Below the pieces are notes generated by a model. That model was given only the letters and a program-made list of their open reading frames with translations. It was not told the DNA's origin and did no database searches. From Phaeosaccion multiseriatum (taxonomy: Eukaryota > Ochrophyta, other classes), in NCBI GenBank assembly GCA_965112735.1, contig OZ218954.1, positions 620,001 through 684,000 of the forward strand: 64,000 nt of DNA, in the 5' to 3' direction. How positions within the stretch are numbered: the first letter of the stretch is position 1; each line of letters begins with the position of its first letter. This document shows, piece by piece, positions 36,701-48,564 of the stretch. The position numbers were made by a program, and so were the translations under genes.

Positions 36701-39700
36701 GAAATACGAACCCTCCTCCGAACACAAACAGCGCGCCAGCCAGCACCTGACAGCAGTTGGGTGAGTGGGTGTGAGTGTGGGTGTGAGTGGGTGGGTGTAG
36801 GTGGGTGGGTAGGTGGGTGGGTGTGTAGGTGAGTGGGGGTGTGTAGGTGAGTGGGGGTGGGCGGATGTGTGGGTGGATGTGAATGGGCGATAAGAGTGTG
36901 GGTAGGGCATGAGTGTGGATGTGGGTGGGTGGGTTTGGGTGTGGGTGTGGGTGTGAGTGTGTGGGTGGGTGTGGGTGGGTGGGTGTGTGTGTGTGGGTGT
37001 GTGTGTGTAAGAGAGTCGGAGTGGGCGGATGTGTGGGTGGGTGGGTGGGTGTGGGTGCGTGGGGGTGGGTATATGTGATTGGGCGATGAGAGTGTGGGTA
37101 GGGGATGAGTGGGTGAGTGAGTGAGTTAATGAGGCCAAAAGGGAGGGAGGGAGGGAGAGGGCTGAAACTCAAACTCAAACTCAAGTGGCTCAGAGGGTGC
37201 CCATGCCTTCCTCTCCCTCCCTCCCTTCCTCCGTCCCTCCCTCCCTTCTCCTAACCTCGTAGGTGGTAACAAGTGAGCTCTGCGAGTTGGTCCACCGCCC
37301 GTCGTCGCCAGTTGGCGATAAAACCGCCTCTGCCGCACTCAGCGTAGCCCCCTGGGAGCAGTAGAAGAACGAGCAGTCCGCCTGCGTGTGTGTTTGCGTG
37401 TGCGTGCGTGTGTGTGTGTGTAGGGGGGGTGGGTGGGTCGGTGTGTGGGTGACAGTTCGTATGAGGTGGTACCAGGAAGGGATTGAAATTGACTGACAAA
37501 CTGACTGACTGAATGAAGGACTGACTGACTGACTGACTGGGTGACTGACTGACTGAAGGACTGACTGACTGACTGATTCACTATCCACCTAAAACCAATT
37601 GACCACTGCCCTGACTGCCTGACTCACAAATGACAAACACTGACCTTGACTGCTCGGCTCTCGTAGGGCCAATTGGCAAAGAAGACCCGCGTGATGAGGA
37701 GGTGGACCCACACAGAAACAATGAGGTAGAATCTGTTGGTGCCATTTGGGGGGGGGGGGAGGGGGGGATGGAAGGCAGTGGATGGGGTGAGGGAGGAGGG
37801 AGAAGAGAAGACAAGCAAGCGGGGTGAGGGAAGGGGTGGATGGCAGTGGATGGGAGAGGGCCACCCACCTGGACTGCTGCGCCAAGCTCTCGTCAAAGTA
37901 CGGAGCTCTCCTCCACAGGCGGAACAGACTGTATTTGTCCACCCAGTACGTCGTCACCTGGGCATGGCAAGTAGAGGCATATGGGACATCATGTTAGAGG
38001 CATATGGAGGGGAATGTAGAGGCAAATGGTGATCTGGGCATGCCAAGTTGAGGCTTATGGAGCAATGTAGGAGCATACGGGGGGAGGGGGGGTTGGGTAT
38101 GTAGAGGCATATGGGTGTGTGTGGTGACCTGGGCATGCTGGATAGAGGCATATGAGACATTTAAGAGGAATATGGTGACCGGGGCATGCTAGATAGAGGC
38201 ATATGAGACATCATGTTAGAGGTATATGGTGACCTGGGCATGCCAAGTAGAGGCGTACGGGGGCATGTAGGTTGTGTCCACGCGTTGAGCTATATGTTCC
38301 ACAATCTTGCGTTCCACCTTTTGCCATGTCTTGAGCTTGAGTATAACCTAACGAACTCAACCTCAAACTCACCATGGCGGCCGTGGTGACGAAGAGTCCC
38401 GTGGGTACGAGGGCGGAGTAGAAGAGGCCCACAAAGATGGTCTTGACCATGTCTGTGTAACGCTCTGCCAGGTTCCAAATGGCGCCCTGTGAGTGAGTGG
38501 ATGTGGAGTGGGTGAGGATGGGGGTAGTGGGTGTCGAGGGAGGGAGGCAGGAAAGGAGGGAGGGAGGGAGGGAGAGAAGGAGGGAAGGGAGAAGGAGAGG
38601 GAGGGAGTGAGGGGAGAAGGACAGGGAGGGAAGGAGGGACGGAAAGGCGTATGGTCAGGAGCACGCACACACACAGGAGTGACGTACAGTTCGATCGTTT
38701 GTTTGTCTTGTGTTGGTGGCGCAGGGGGGTGCACTCACTCACTCACTCACTGACTCACCCACTCACTTAGTCACTCACACACTGACCACTGCCTCTCCCC
38801 CTTCCTCACTCCCTCACTCACTCACTCCCTGTCCTGACACCCACTCACCTGGAAGAATACGTTCATTTCTGCCTGAGTTTTTGCCTGAGTGAGGCAGAGT
38901 GCCACGAAGTCCACAAGAGACATCAGCAAGCAAAGCAAGCAAAGCACGCGAAGCACATGAAAGACAATTAAAAACCCCACAGCCCAGCAAAGGCAACGGC
39001 AAGGGCAAAGACAAAAAAGCAGGTAAGCCAGGTAGGTACGGCAAGGAGCCGGGCAGTTTCAGCTTGACTTTCAGATTATGGACCTCCCATCCAGTGAGGT
39101 CGAAATGATTGATGAATGCGAGAGAGATGGACCCGTTCACTGCCATCATCCACTCCATCCACCCACTGCCGTCCATCCATCCCGCCTATCTACTGCCATC
39201 CATCATCACCTGCGGGGCGAAGAACTTCCTCATTCCCCAATCGTAAAGGTTGAGCACACGGAGCACAGGGGTGGTGAAGGCATCCGCAATGAGGATGGAC
39301 ATGACCTGAAGAGATGGCAGTGGATGGAAGAAATGGCAATGGATGGAAAGAATGGTAGTGGATGGGAGGGATGGCAATGGATGATAGGTGAGCACACGGA
39401 GCACAGGGGTGGTGAAGGCATCCGCAATGAGGATGGACATGACCTGAAGAGATGGCAGTGGATGGAAGAAATGGCAATGGATGGAAAGAATGGTAGTGGA
39501 TGGGAGGGATGGCAATGGATGATAGGTGAGCACACGGAGCACAGGGGTGGTGAAGGCATCCGCAATGAGGATGGACATGACCTGAAGAGATGGAAGTGGA
39601 TGGCAGTGAACGGGAGGGATGGCAATGGATGGAAAGAATGGCAGTGGATGGTAGGTGAGTACAGGGCAGTGAATTGGTGTGAGAAGGGGCGGATGACAGT

Positions 39701-42700
39701 GGATGGGAGCCTTATGAAGGATGGACAGGACCCCAAGAGATGGCAGTGGATGGCAGTGAATGGGCGTGACTACATGGGGGAGGTAAATGGGATGGCAGTG
39801 GACGGTTCTGGATGTGAGGTTGGGGGGGTAGTATACGTGGGAGGTGGGTGGATGGCAGTGGATGGCAGTGCACCTACACACCTGATTGAGGGTTGCGGGG
39901 TCCAGCGTGTCAACATACTTGGTACCAATGTAAATGAGCAGCGCAGAGTTGATCATTCGAGCCACTGTGAGCTTGAGCATCATGCTGCTCTGTGTGTCTG
40001 TACGGGACTTGTGAGACTCCAGCATCAACGTCACGTTCTATTGTGGCCACACGTAGGCACACATAGGCACACACACGCACACACACACACACACACACGC
40101 ATGCACATACACGCACGCACACACACGCACACACACACGGGGAGGGAGGGGGGGTATATAGATGGATGGATACACAGAGACAGAGGGGAGAGAGAGAGAG
40201 GAGAGAAAGGTTAGGGCTAAGGTCTCGTACGCACACTGATCCACACAAACAAAAAGATACACAAGCACGCGGCAAAAGTCCCCCCCCTAAACCCCTTTAT
40301 ACTTCCCTTCTTATCCCCCCCCTTCCACCTCCCCCACCTCCTCCTCCTCCTCCTCCTCTCCGACCTCACCTTAATCACAATGGGAAGGCCAGCGTTAACG
40401 AGCGAGATGAACACCGCGGCTCCGGCGTTGGAGTCGTTGGGGATGGCGAGAGTCACAAAGAAGGACGCGAGAAGAAGGCAGCCGCAGACTGGGCCGGGGA
40501 GGGATGGCAGTGGATGGATGGGGTGGGATGGGATGGCAGTGGATGGAGTACGGTACAGAACAAAGGCCAAGAGGAGAAGAGTGAGAGAGGCAGAGAGAGA
40601 GAGGCAGGAGAGAGGTAGAGAGAGAGAGAGGCAGAGAGAGAGGCAGGGAGAGGAGAATCGGCAAGTGAGTGGGGGCAAGCCGCACTAGCGCTGAGGGAGT
40701 GAGACATACACAGGCACACAGAAAAGAGGCAACGAGGGAGAACGGTGCAGAGAGAGAGAAAAAAAGCGAGCAAGGGAGCGAGAGAAGGGAGAGAAAGGGA
40801 CAGAGAAAGAGAGAGACCCACGGAAAGACACACAGAGATAGAGTGTGCATACGTGCGCGTGTTGGTTGTACACACCGAAGAGGCTGGCTAAGAACCACAT
40901 GAGGCGGTGCGTCTTGGAGAGATGGAGGTTCTCCCACACCATGGAGTTGGGCTCCTGCGCCTCTGTGATGTTCAGCACCTGTTGGTGATTCGGGGGGTGG
41001 TGATTCAATCCAAATGGCATGGCACACGACGGATGGCAGTGGATGGACGAAGGCGAATAGTTTTTTGAGTGAGTGAGTTTACTCGAGGTCGAGAGAGAGA
41101 GATAGACCGCCGGGGGGGGGTGGAAGAGAGGGAGAGAAAGAGAGGGGAAGAGAGAGATGGAGAGATGGAGAGGGTGAGAGAGGGGGAGAGAGAGAGGGAG
41201 AGAGCGAGAGGGAGAGAGAGAAAGAGAGAGAGGGAGAGAGAGAGCCCTTCTCACCTTGCCCTCGAACACGCTTTTGGTGTTGCTCTCGCGATGCTTGTTG
41301 AACTTCTCCTCCAGAATGCCTGGCAGGGAGGGAGGGAGGCGGGGAGGGAGGGAGGGAGGGAAGGAGGGTGGGAGGGAGGGAGGGAGGGAGGGAGGGAGGG
41401 ACGGAGGGATGGATGGAGGGAGGGAGGGAGGGAGCAAGGAAGGAAGGAAGGGAGGCAGGGGGTAATGAAGGAAGGTATCTTGGTGGGCCCCGTCTCAGGC
41501 AGGATTGAGGCAAAGCAAAGGTAAGACCTTCAATTCGTACAAAAAAAGGCACAGAGGCAGGCAGGCAGGCAGACAGGTCGACATACACACAGACAGACAG
41601 ACAGACACACAGATAGACAGACAGACAGACAGACAGGTAGGTAGGTTCGGACCTGACACCCATCCGCCCTTCAATCTCTGAGGCAGCGGCGCTAGAAGAC
41701 CTCCCTGTCCTGACACCCATTACTCTGTCCTGACACCCATTACTCTGTCCTGACACCCGTTACTCTGTCCTGACACCCATTACTCTGTCCTGACACCCAT
41801 TACTGTCCTGACACCCATTACTCTGTCCTGACACCCATTACTCTGTCCTGACACCCACCCGTCTCGCAGTCTCTGATGCAGCGGCGCTGAGACACCTCCT
41901 TGTTGAAGGTGATGCACACACGCCTGGGGGAGTAGTCCTGTGTTTTCAGGCCCTGGGGATGGCAGTGGATGGGAGGGGGGATCGGAGGGGGGATGGGAGG
42001 GGGATGGCAGTGGATGGGAGAGGACGGCAGTTTATGGGGAATGATGTGATAGAGGATGGCAGTTGATGGAGGTTGCGGGATGCTACAGCTGGCGACGGAG
42101 AGTGGGGTGGCCGCGGATGGGAGAGGATGGCAGTGGATGGTATATGGGGGGGGGGGGGTCGGGGAGGGGGGAGAACGCTACAAGGGAAACGCACGTAGCG
42201 TAACGTTTACGTACTACACACGCACGTACGTACTGCTTACGTAATGCTACCGTACGTACCACGATCCTGGCCTCGACGACCTTCAAGGCCCCCTCCAGAT
42301 ACTCCACATTTTCAAAGTAACCGAAGGGCTGAAGCCTTCGCTTCCACATTGGCATGAGAGCTTGCGTTTCGCTCACTTGCAGGAACCGCTCCACACGGCT
42401 CTTCTTCGCCTTCGCGACCTGGAGTGGGTGTCAGGACCGTGGGTGGGTGGGTGTCAGGACAGTAGGTGGGTGGGTGTCGGGACAGTGGGTGGGTGTCAGG
42501 ACAGTGAGTGGGTGTCAGGACAGTGGAGTGTCAGGACAGTGAGTGGGTGGGTGTCAGGACAGTGGGTGGGTGGTGTCAGGACAGTGGGTGGGTGCGTGTC
42601 AGGACAGTGGGTGGTGGCAGGACAGTGGGTATCGGGAAAAATGGTGTCAGGACCGTGAGTAACCCCACCCACCTTCTCTGCCTCCCTGTCCGTCACGGTC

Positions 42701-45700
42701 CGCAGTGACACGGCCTCTCCAGGGCGTGGAGCCAGAGTACCGTCACGGCTGCCGAAGGAGGGAGGGAGGGAGGGAGCGAGGGAGGGAGGGAGGGAGGGAG
42801 GGAGGGCGGGAGGGAGGGAGGGAGAGAGAGAGAGCGGGAGGGAGGGAGAGCGGGAGAGAAGGGGGGGGTGGTAGGAGAGGGAGAGAGCGAGAGGGGACAT
42901 GAGAGAGGAAAGAGAGAGCAAGAGAGATACAGAGAGAGAGAGGAGAGAGAGAGAAGAGGGTCAGTGGGACACACAATGAGGGAGGGAGGGAGAGACAGTG
43001 GGACACACAAACAAGGGAGGACGAGAGAGGTACACACATACAGAGAGACACACAGAGCAAGGGAGAGCGAGAAAGACGTGCGGGAGAGGGTCACCCCACT
43101 ACGGCTGTGAGAAACCAACAATTAAGTCAGTGAGACACCCACCCTACCCATATACCTGGCCTTGGCTCGGTTGAGGAACGCCTTCATGCTGATGAGCTTG
43201 TGCTCGATCACTCTCTTACGGGCAAGGGCCTAAGAAGGCAAAACATGCAGGGGCATGCGGGAGGGTAGGGAAATAGAAGCATATGGGAGAGAATTGGAAG
43301 CATATGGGAGAGAATTAGAGGATCACTCGCTTACGGGCAAGGGCCTAACAAGGCAATTTGCAGGGGCATACGGGAGGGAAGGGAAGGGAATTAGAAGCAT
43401 ATGGGAGAGAATTAGGGCACACGGTGAACCAGAGGCCTCTTGCCGCCCCTCCCCCCCGCCCTCCCCAGGCCACGCGAATGCACGCACGCACACACGCACG
43501 CACGCACTTTGATCAACTCTCCGTTGTTCAGCGCGATGGTCACAAACACGATTTCACCTGGGATGGCAGTGGATGGGATGGTGGTGGATGGGATGGTAGT
43601 GGATGGGATGGGAGTGGATGGAAGTGGCCGTGAACGGTTACAGATAAAAATGGTGTCAGGACAGAGGGTAGGTGGGTGCTGGGGAGGAGGGGGGTGGGGC
43701 GAGGGACGTCGGCTGCGATTGAGCAAGCAAGGAAAGCAGAAAGGCAAATGTAGTGAAAGAGTGGATGGATGGATGGATGGATGGATGGCAGTGGACGGAT
43801 GGCAGTGGATGGCTCACGCAAACGTCCTATCGTAACCCCCCGAAACGGAACCATTGACGGAACATACCAAACTGCTCGAAGTGCTTCTTGTACTTGTCGG
43901 GGTCAATAATGTCGACGGGGGGGTTGTGAATGGTCACAGAGTAATCCTGGGGGGTCTGAGGGTGGGTGGGTGTCAGGACAGAGAGTGGGTGGGCGTCAGG
44001 ACAGAGGGTGGGCGGGTGTCAGGACAGAGGGTGGGTGGGTGTCAGGACAGGGGGTGGGTGGGTGGGTGGGTATGAGTGGGTGGGTGGTGGGTTGTGTTGG
44101 TTGGTGGGGAGACAAGAGGAGAAGAGAGGAGAGGAGAGAAGGAAACGCTGGGCCATGACCCTAACCCTGACCCCAAGGCTTCGCGCCACACGTAGACACG
44201 CACACACAAACACCCACACGCACACAAATACCTCTTAATGTAGATACATACTACCACTATGAAGCCCAAACAATAATACCCAAACACGAGGAGAGAAGGT
44301 ATGTCCATATGACCCTATTGTAAGGAGAGACACCTCCTTCTTGTACAATGTACCTGCTGCGCCAAGTCGATGGCCTCAACGGCGACGCTCTCCGCCTTTC
44401 GAGCTGTGAAGATGAAGCCGAGCAGGATCACGCTGACAAAGATGTCTGTTTTGAGGGATGGCAGTGGATGGGGATGACAGCGTTTTCATTTTACTAAGTA
44501 CATACTATTATTCAAATACCCCTATAGCCCCCCCCCCCGATGCGCTCAATGTGTCCCACACATGCTCTACATACACGTGTATAGACCATCCCCGCCCATC
44601 CACAAACACACACACACACACGCCAACCCCACCTACCGCAGAGACAAGAACGAACAACATAGACAGACTTAAGCACCCCTAACGTACAGACGCCCTCCCC
44701 CCCCCCCAACGCACCCACCTGGGATGCCGTTCTTCTTCATCGACAAATCGTCCCGCGTCGCTCCTACCACCGTGCCCTGGGGATAAGATTCAGTTTCAGT
44801 TTCAGGTGCTGAGATTAAGTTTCAGTTTCAGTTTCAGGTGTTGTACCCACGGGATCGGAATAGATAGATACATGGACGGTGTGGAAACGCGTCGGTTTCC
44901 CCTCCGTCTCCCTCTCCCTCCCTCCCTCACTCCGTCCGTCCGCCCCTCTTTCCCTCCCTCCCTCCCTCCGTCCGTCCCTCCCTCCCCAACCTGGATGAGC
45001 GTGTCCGTGTCCTCGGGATTGAACCCCGTGTTATACGCTATGGACGCAAGGTAGATGACCCCACAAAACAGCGAGAGAGCCCCTAAAAACACAAGCTGAC
45101 GAAAGTAGAGGGCAATGCCAATGCCGAACTCGTCAAGCGTTTTGATGCCACTCGACCACGTGTGGTATGGTTCCGCGACCTGGTGTCAGGACAGTGGGTA
45201 GATGGGTGTCAGGACAGTGGATGGGTGGGTGTCAGGACAGTGGGTAGATGGGTGTCAGGACAGTGGGTAGGTGGGTGTCAGGAGAGTGGGCGGGTGAGTA
45301 TGAGGACAGTAAGTGAGTGGTGTCAGGACAGTAAGTGAGTGTCAGGACAGTACGCTTCCACCTCATACCCACACCCATACGCTTCCACCTCATACCCACG
45401 CTCCTTCCCTCCCTCCCTCCCCTTCCCTCCTCTCCCCTCCCCCCCTCTCCTCTCCTCTCCCCTCCCTTCCCTTCCCTTCCCTTCCCCTCCCCTACTCCCC
45501 TCTCCTCCCCTCCACCCCCCTCCCTCCCCTCTCCCTTCCCTCCCCATGCCCTACTCCGTACTCCCCTTCCCTACCCACTTACGTTTCCAGCCGAGTCCCT
45601 CTTCTCTCCAGGCCTTGCCAAGCGGTATTGCGTGACGTGAGTGGACATTCCCTCTACACCATCTGGGATCCTATGGGGACGATTGTCACGCTGAGAGAGA

Positions 45701-45703
45701 GAT

Positions 45704-45758
<55 letters not shown>

Positions 45759-46431
45759 AAGGGAAAGAGGGGGTGGAGGGAGAGAGGGGAAAGAGGGGGT
45801 GGAGGGAGAGAGAGAAATAAATGTAGGGCACACGGGCAGAGCGATGGAAGGGAGATTTTGGGTGGGCAGCTGGAAAGGAGGTTCTCCTCTCTCGTTTGGT
45901 ACGTCATGTACTGGCCCGAGTGCGCTCTGCTTCCCTGCCTCCTGTGTAGGCTTGGCTCAGGATTGGTTCTGGTTCTTGCATGTGAAATGTGTGTGTGTGT
46001 TTTCTTCTCTCTTTGTCTCATCTCTCCACCCCTCTCTCCCTCCCCGACCCTCTCTGTCCCTCCCTCACCATGAACTGCTCCGCTTGCTCAATCTCGGGCG
46101 GATGGTAGCCCGGCGGTGGGGGCTCATCGTCCGGCGCACCATCCACCCCCCCGCGCGGACTCACTGGAGGGGGAGGTAGATCCTCCTCCCCGGCCTGCAC
46201 CCCATGGTATTGATGACCGCTGTGACTCTTGCTGTGACTCCGGCCGCGGGAGGTAGAGGCCGTCGGACCTGAGTGGCGCTGGTTCAGTTGGACGTTCATG
46301 AATGAGCCTCTTTGCGATCCATAGAACCCACCATCTGCCGCGGAGGAGGAAGGCATGCCTCGCGAACGAGGAGCGGGCGTTTCCACTTCCCCGTCATTGT
46401 CCTCCGGCTCTCCCTGAGAGTGGTGGGACAT
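29852..46431 (-). CDS. Polytopic membrane protein (OSCA/TMEM16-like) with eight WW units
   Basis: 37 exons, 4299 nt, 1432 aa, phases consistent: 46431-46069, 45690-45583, 45179-44991, 44776-44719, 44445-44354, 43955-43868, 43557-43508, 43229-43156, 42748-42673, 42418-42260, 41952-41859, 41319-41255, 40978-40876, 40488-40370, 40037-39882, 39305-39210, 38884-38849, 38486-38373, 37957-37869, 37732-37645, 37381-37256, 36746-36606, 36297-36170, 35915-35837, 35352-35242, 34872-34798, 34138-33995, 33580-33468, 33154-33088, 32790-32726, 32480-32168, 31881-31690, 31459-31403, 31118-30837, 30559-30486, 30161-30104, 29908-29852. The N-terminus is disordered. Two TM segments flank an RRM-like cytosolic loop ([29 protein letters not shown]). 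Then come about seven more TMs with [10 protein letters not shown] and [11 protein letters not shown] signatures of OSCA-like protist channels. From about residue 990, eight WW units follow; units 4-8 have Ile or Val for the first Trp. The channel function is inferred. Confidence 0.85.
31220..31402 (-). repeat. (CA)n tract in intron of the membrane/WW gene
   Basis: CA/GT-rich intron 33 between the WW5 and WW6 exons; its last bases are the donor GTGTGTGCG. A second CA tract fills intron 28 at about 33180-33370. Confidence 0.9.
34510..34720. repeat. (GATA/GATG)n tract
   Basis: Tetranucleotide GATA/GATG array in intron 26 of the membrane/WW gene. A similar GATA array lies at 62920-63060 in the P-type ATPase gene. 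Confidence 0.9.
35374..35818. repeat. (GGA)n followed by CTGTCCTGACACCCACCCAC array
   Basis: GGA tract at 35374-35493, then about 13 copies of a 20-24-bp unit centred on GTCCTGACACCCACCCA. The array ends about 20 nt from the donor of exon 24 of the membrane/WW gene. Confidence 0.9.
36476..37135. repeat. (CTCA)n and GGGTGTGGGTGGGTG-rich introns
   Basis: CTCA tetranucleotide array (36476-36604) runs directly into the donor of exon 22. The opposite intron (36755-37135) is a TGGG/TGTG array. Confidence 0.85.
39249..39660 (-). repeat. 137-bp tandem repeat duplicating part of exon 16
   Basis: Three copies with starts near 39250, 39389 and 39526. The first contains the 5' half of exon 16 of the membrane/WW gene with its acceptor. 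The two intronic copies repeat the acceptor and about 55 nt of coding sequence, then diverge after GTGCTC. Confidence 0.85.
41638..41862. repeat. CTGTCCTGACACCCATTACT tandem array
   Basis: Eight or more copies of a 20-bp unit, overlapping the donor of exon 11 of the membrane/WW gene. Related arrays occur at 42420-42660, 43970-44060 and 45180-45360. Confidence 0.9.
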
Positions 46432-48564
46432 CCTCTTCTTCTTCCTCCCCCTGCTGATGCTGCTGCTGCTACTACAGCTGCTGCTACTGCTGCTAGTGCT
46501 GCTTGCCGCTGCTATAAAGCGATCAGTTACTGCTGTTGATGGTGTTTGCTCAAGAGAACACGCTTATTTTCTAGTTGCAAGTCTACAGCAGGGAGCACAG
46601 AACTTAGACAGAGAGGCAGCCGGACCCAGTACCAAAGGGCACTGAGCGGGGTATGAAAGCAGCAAGCTGCGAATACGTCGTATTGTCTATCTATCACCTC
46701 TCCTTGTGGAGTTGACGAATCCATGCCAGGAAAACTCAAATTCTCGTCAATCTGTGAGTACCAGTGTGACCCGTCGTTCCCTCCTTCCCTCCGTTCTGCT
46801 CTCACCTCTTGCAGTAAAGGGCAGAGGGAAAGTGTAGTGACCATGGTCATCCACACTCTGCGTGTACGATGCAGCCACAGAAGTTCGAGGAGCGAGGACC
46901 GCCCGGAAGAGCATTTTAGGCTCTCCATGTTGACGCTAAGTGATTCCTAGTAAGTCAATAAATGTATTATACTCTCATGGCAGGGAGCAGTCCCGCGCAA
47001 AGAGACTGTGCTTTCATCGATACTCTCGTTAGGCAGTACAGGGCCTCGCTCGGACATCGTCGTGCTTATCGTGCAGGAGAATCTCAAGCCTCGGTGAGCG
47101 CCCTTGTGCTCTTTGGGCCTGGCGGGGTTGAGTGGTCTTTGTCTTTGTCTTTGCGGCGCTGTGAGTCCCTCTATCCCACTGCGAATGTGCTAAGCCCTCT
47201 CCTCCCCCTCATGCTTTGCTTGATAACGATGAGGCAAGGCGGCAAGAGGGGGGGCGTAGTCATGAGTGGCTGTGGCTGCGGGGGAGAGGGTGGGTGAGTG
47301 AATGAATGGGGTAGTAGATGAGGGGAGCAATGAAAGGGCAACCTCATGTTGGAAACCCATGTTCCAGTACCAGTGTCTTGGGCCCACAGCAGCAGAAGCA
47401 GCAGGAGGAGGAGGAGGAGGAGGAGGAGGAGGAGGAGGAGGAGGAGGAGGAGGAGGAGGAGGAGGAGGAGGAGGAGGAGGAGGAGGAGGAGGAGGAGGAG
47501 GAGGAGGAGGAGGAGGAGGAGGAGGAGGAGGAGGAGGAGGAGGAGGAGGAGGAGGAGGAGGAGGAGGAGGAGGAGGAGGAGGAGGAGGAGGAGGAGGAGG
47601 AGGAGGAGGAGGAGGAGGAGGAGGAGGAGGAGGAGGAGGAGGAGGAGGAGGAGGAGGAGGAGGAGGAGGAGGAGGAGGAGGAGGAGGAGGAGGAGGAGGA
47701 GGAGGAGGAGGAGGAGGAGGAGGAGGAGGAGGAAGAGGAGGAGGAGGAGGAGGAAGAGCAGCAGGAGGAGGAGGAGGAGGAGGAGGAGGAGGAGGAGGAG
47801 AGGAGGAGCAGCAGGAGGAGAGGATGATGATGGTCTTGCTTGTAAACTGCTCACGCACTCCGAAATCAGTTCTCGAAGATGTCTATATTTCATGTAGGAC
47901 GGCAGGTATAAATATATGAGGAAAGCGTTTCTGCCCGCTTGGGTTTGTGAGGCTGGGCAAGAAACCCGTAGGAGGGCGTGCTGCTCACATGTGATGATAA
48001 GATGCTCTGAAGTGCTCTGCCTGCACTGTCTCGTGGGGGTTCGGCGGAGGGTTGTAGGTCCCTGTCTGTTGCCGAACCCAATGTCGATTTCGGATACCGA
48101 CCTCGGCCTCGCTATCGATTTCGGATATCGACATTGATATTGATGATATCGAGTCGATAGAGATAGAACAGGGACCTCCCCTCTTCCGCACCCAACATGG
48201 TGCATGGACGGGACAGAGGAAGCAAGAAGACAATGCTGTCTAAGGAGTAGAGCTACATGCAACACACTGAAAGACGCCTCACTGCCCCCCTCCTACTGCC
48301 ACCCACGGTCGTCCCCGGCCCCACCCCGATGGGTTACGGTTTCATTTTGGTCCGACGGTGTCTGACGGGCTACGGTTTCATTTTGTTCCGACGGTTTCTT
48401 CCGCCCCCCGCTTGGGTTCGGCTTGGGTTCGGCAGCCCTCCCAGGTTCCGCTTTCCTAAGGACAGTACCTGCCGCCTTAGCCGCCAGTTTCATGCTTTCC
48501 TGCACACTTTCTCTCAGTTTGTGCTAAAGAGGAGAGAGCGAGCTGTTCACAGTGCTTGCGGGTT
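46432..48564. other. Divergent intergenic region with long (GGA)n
   Basis: Upstream of both the membrane/WW gene (minus) and the LRR-ROCO gene (plus). It contains CTG/TGC repeats near 46450-46510, (GGA)n at 47401-47820, and repeated CGATATCGA-type palindromic words at about 48080-48150. No convincing gene was found. Confidence 0.6.
47401..47820 (+). repeat. (GGA)n microsatellite, about 420 bp
   Basis: Nearly pure for about 330 bp, then interrupted by AGA and GCA triplets. It generates long poly-Gly, poly-Glu, poly-Arg, poly-Pro and poly-Leu frames that are not genes. Confidence 0.98.

Noticed and set aside
39078-40214. 378-aa plus ORF rich in [11 protein letters not shown]
   Set aside because: It reads the dispersed GATGGCAGTGGATGG motif and the 137-bp repeat in a frame opposite to well-supported membrane/WW exons.
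47171-48265. 364-aa poly-Leu and matching poly-Gly/poly-Glu ORFs
   Set aside because: Products of the (GGA)n tract; no sequence outside the repeat shows coding features.
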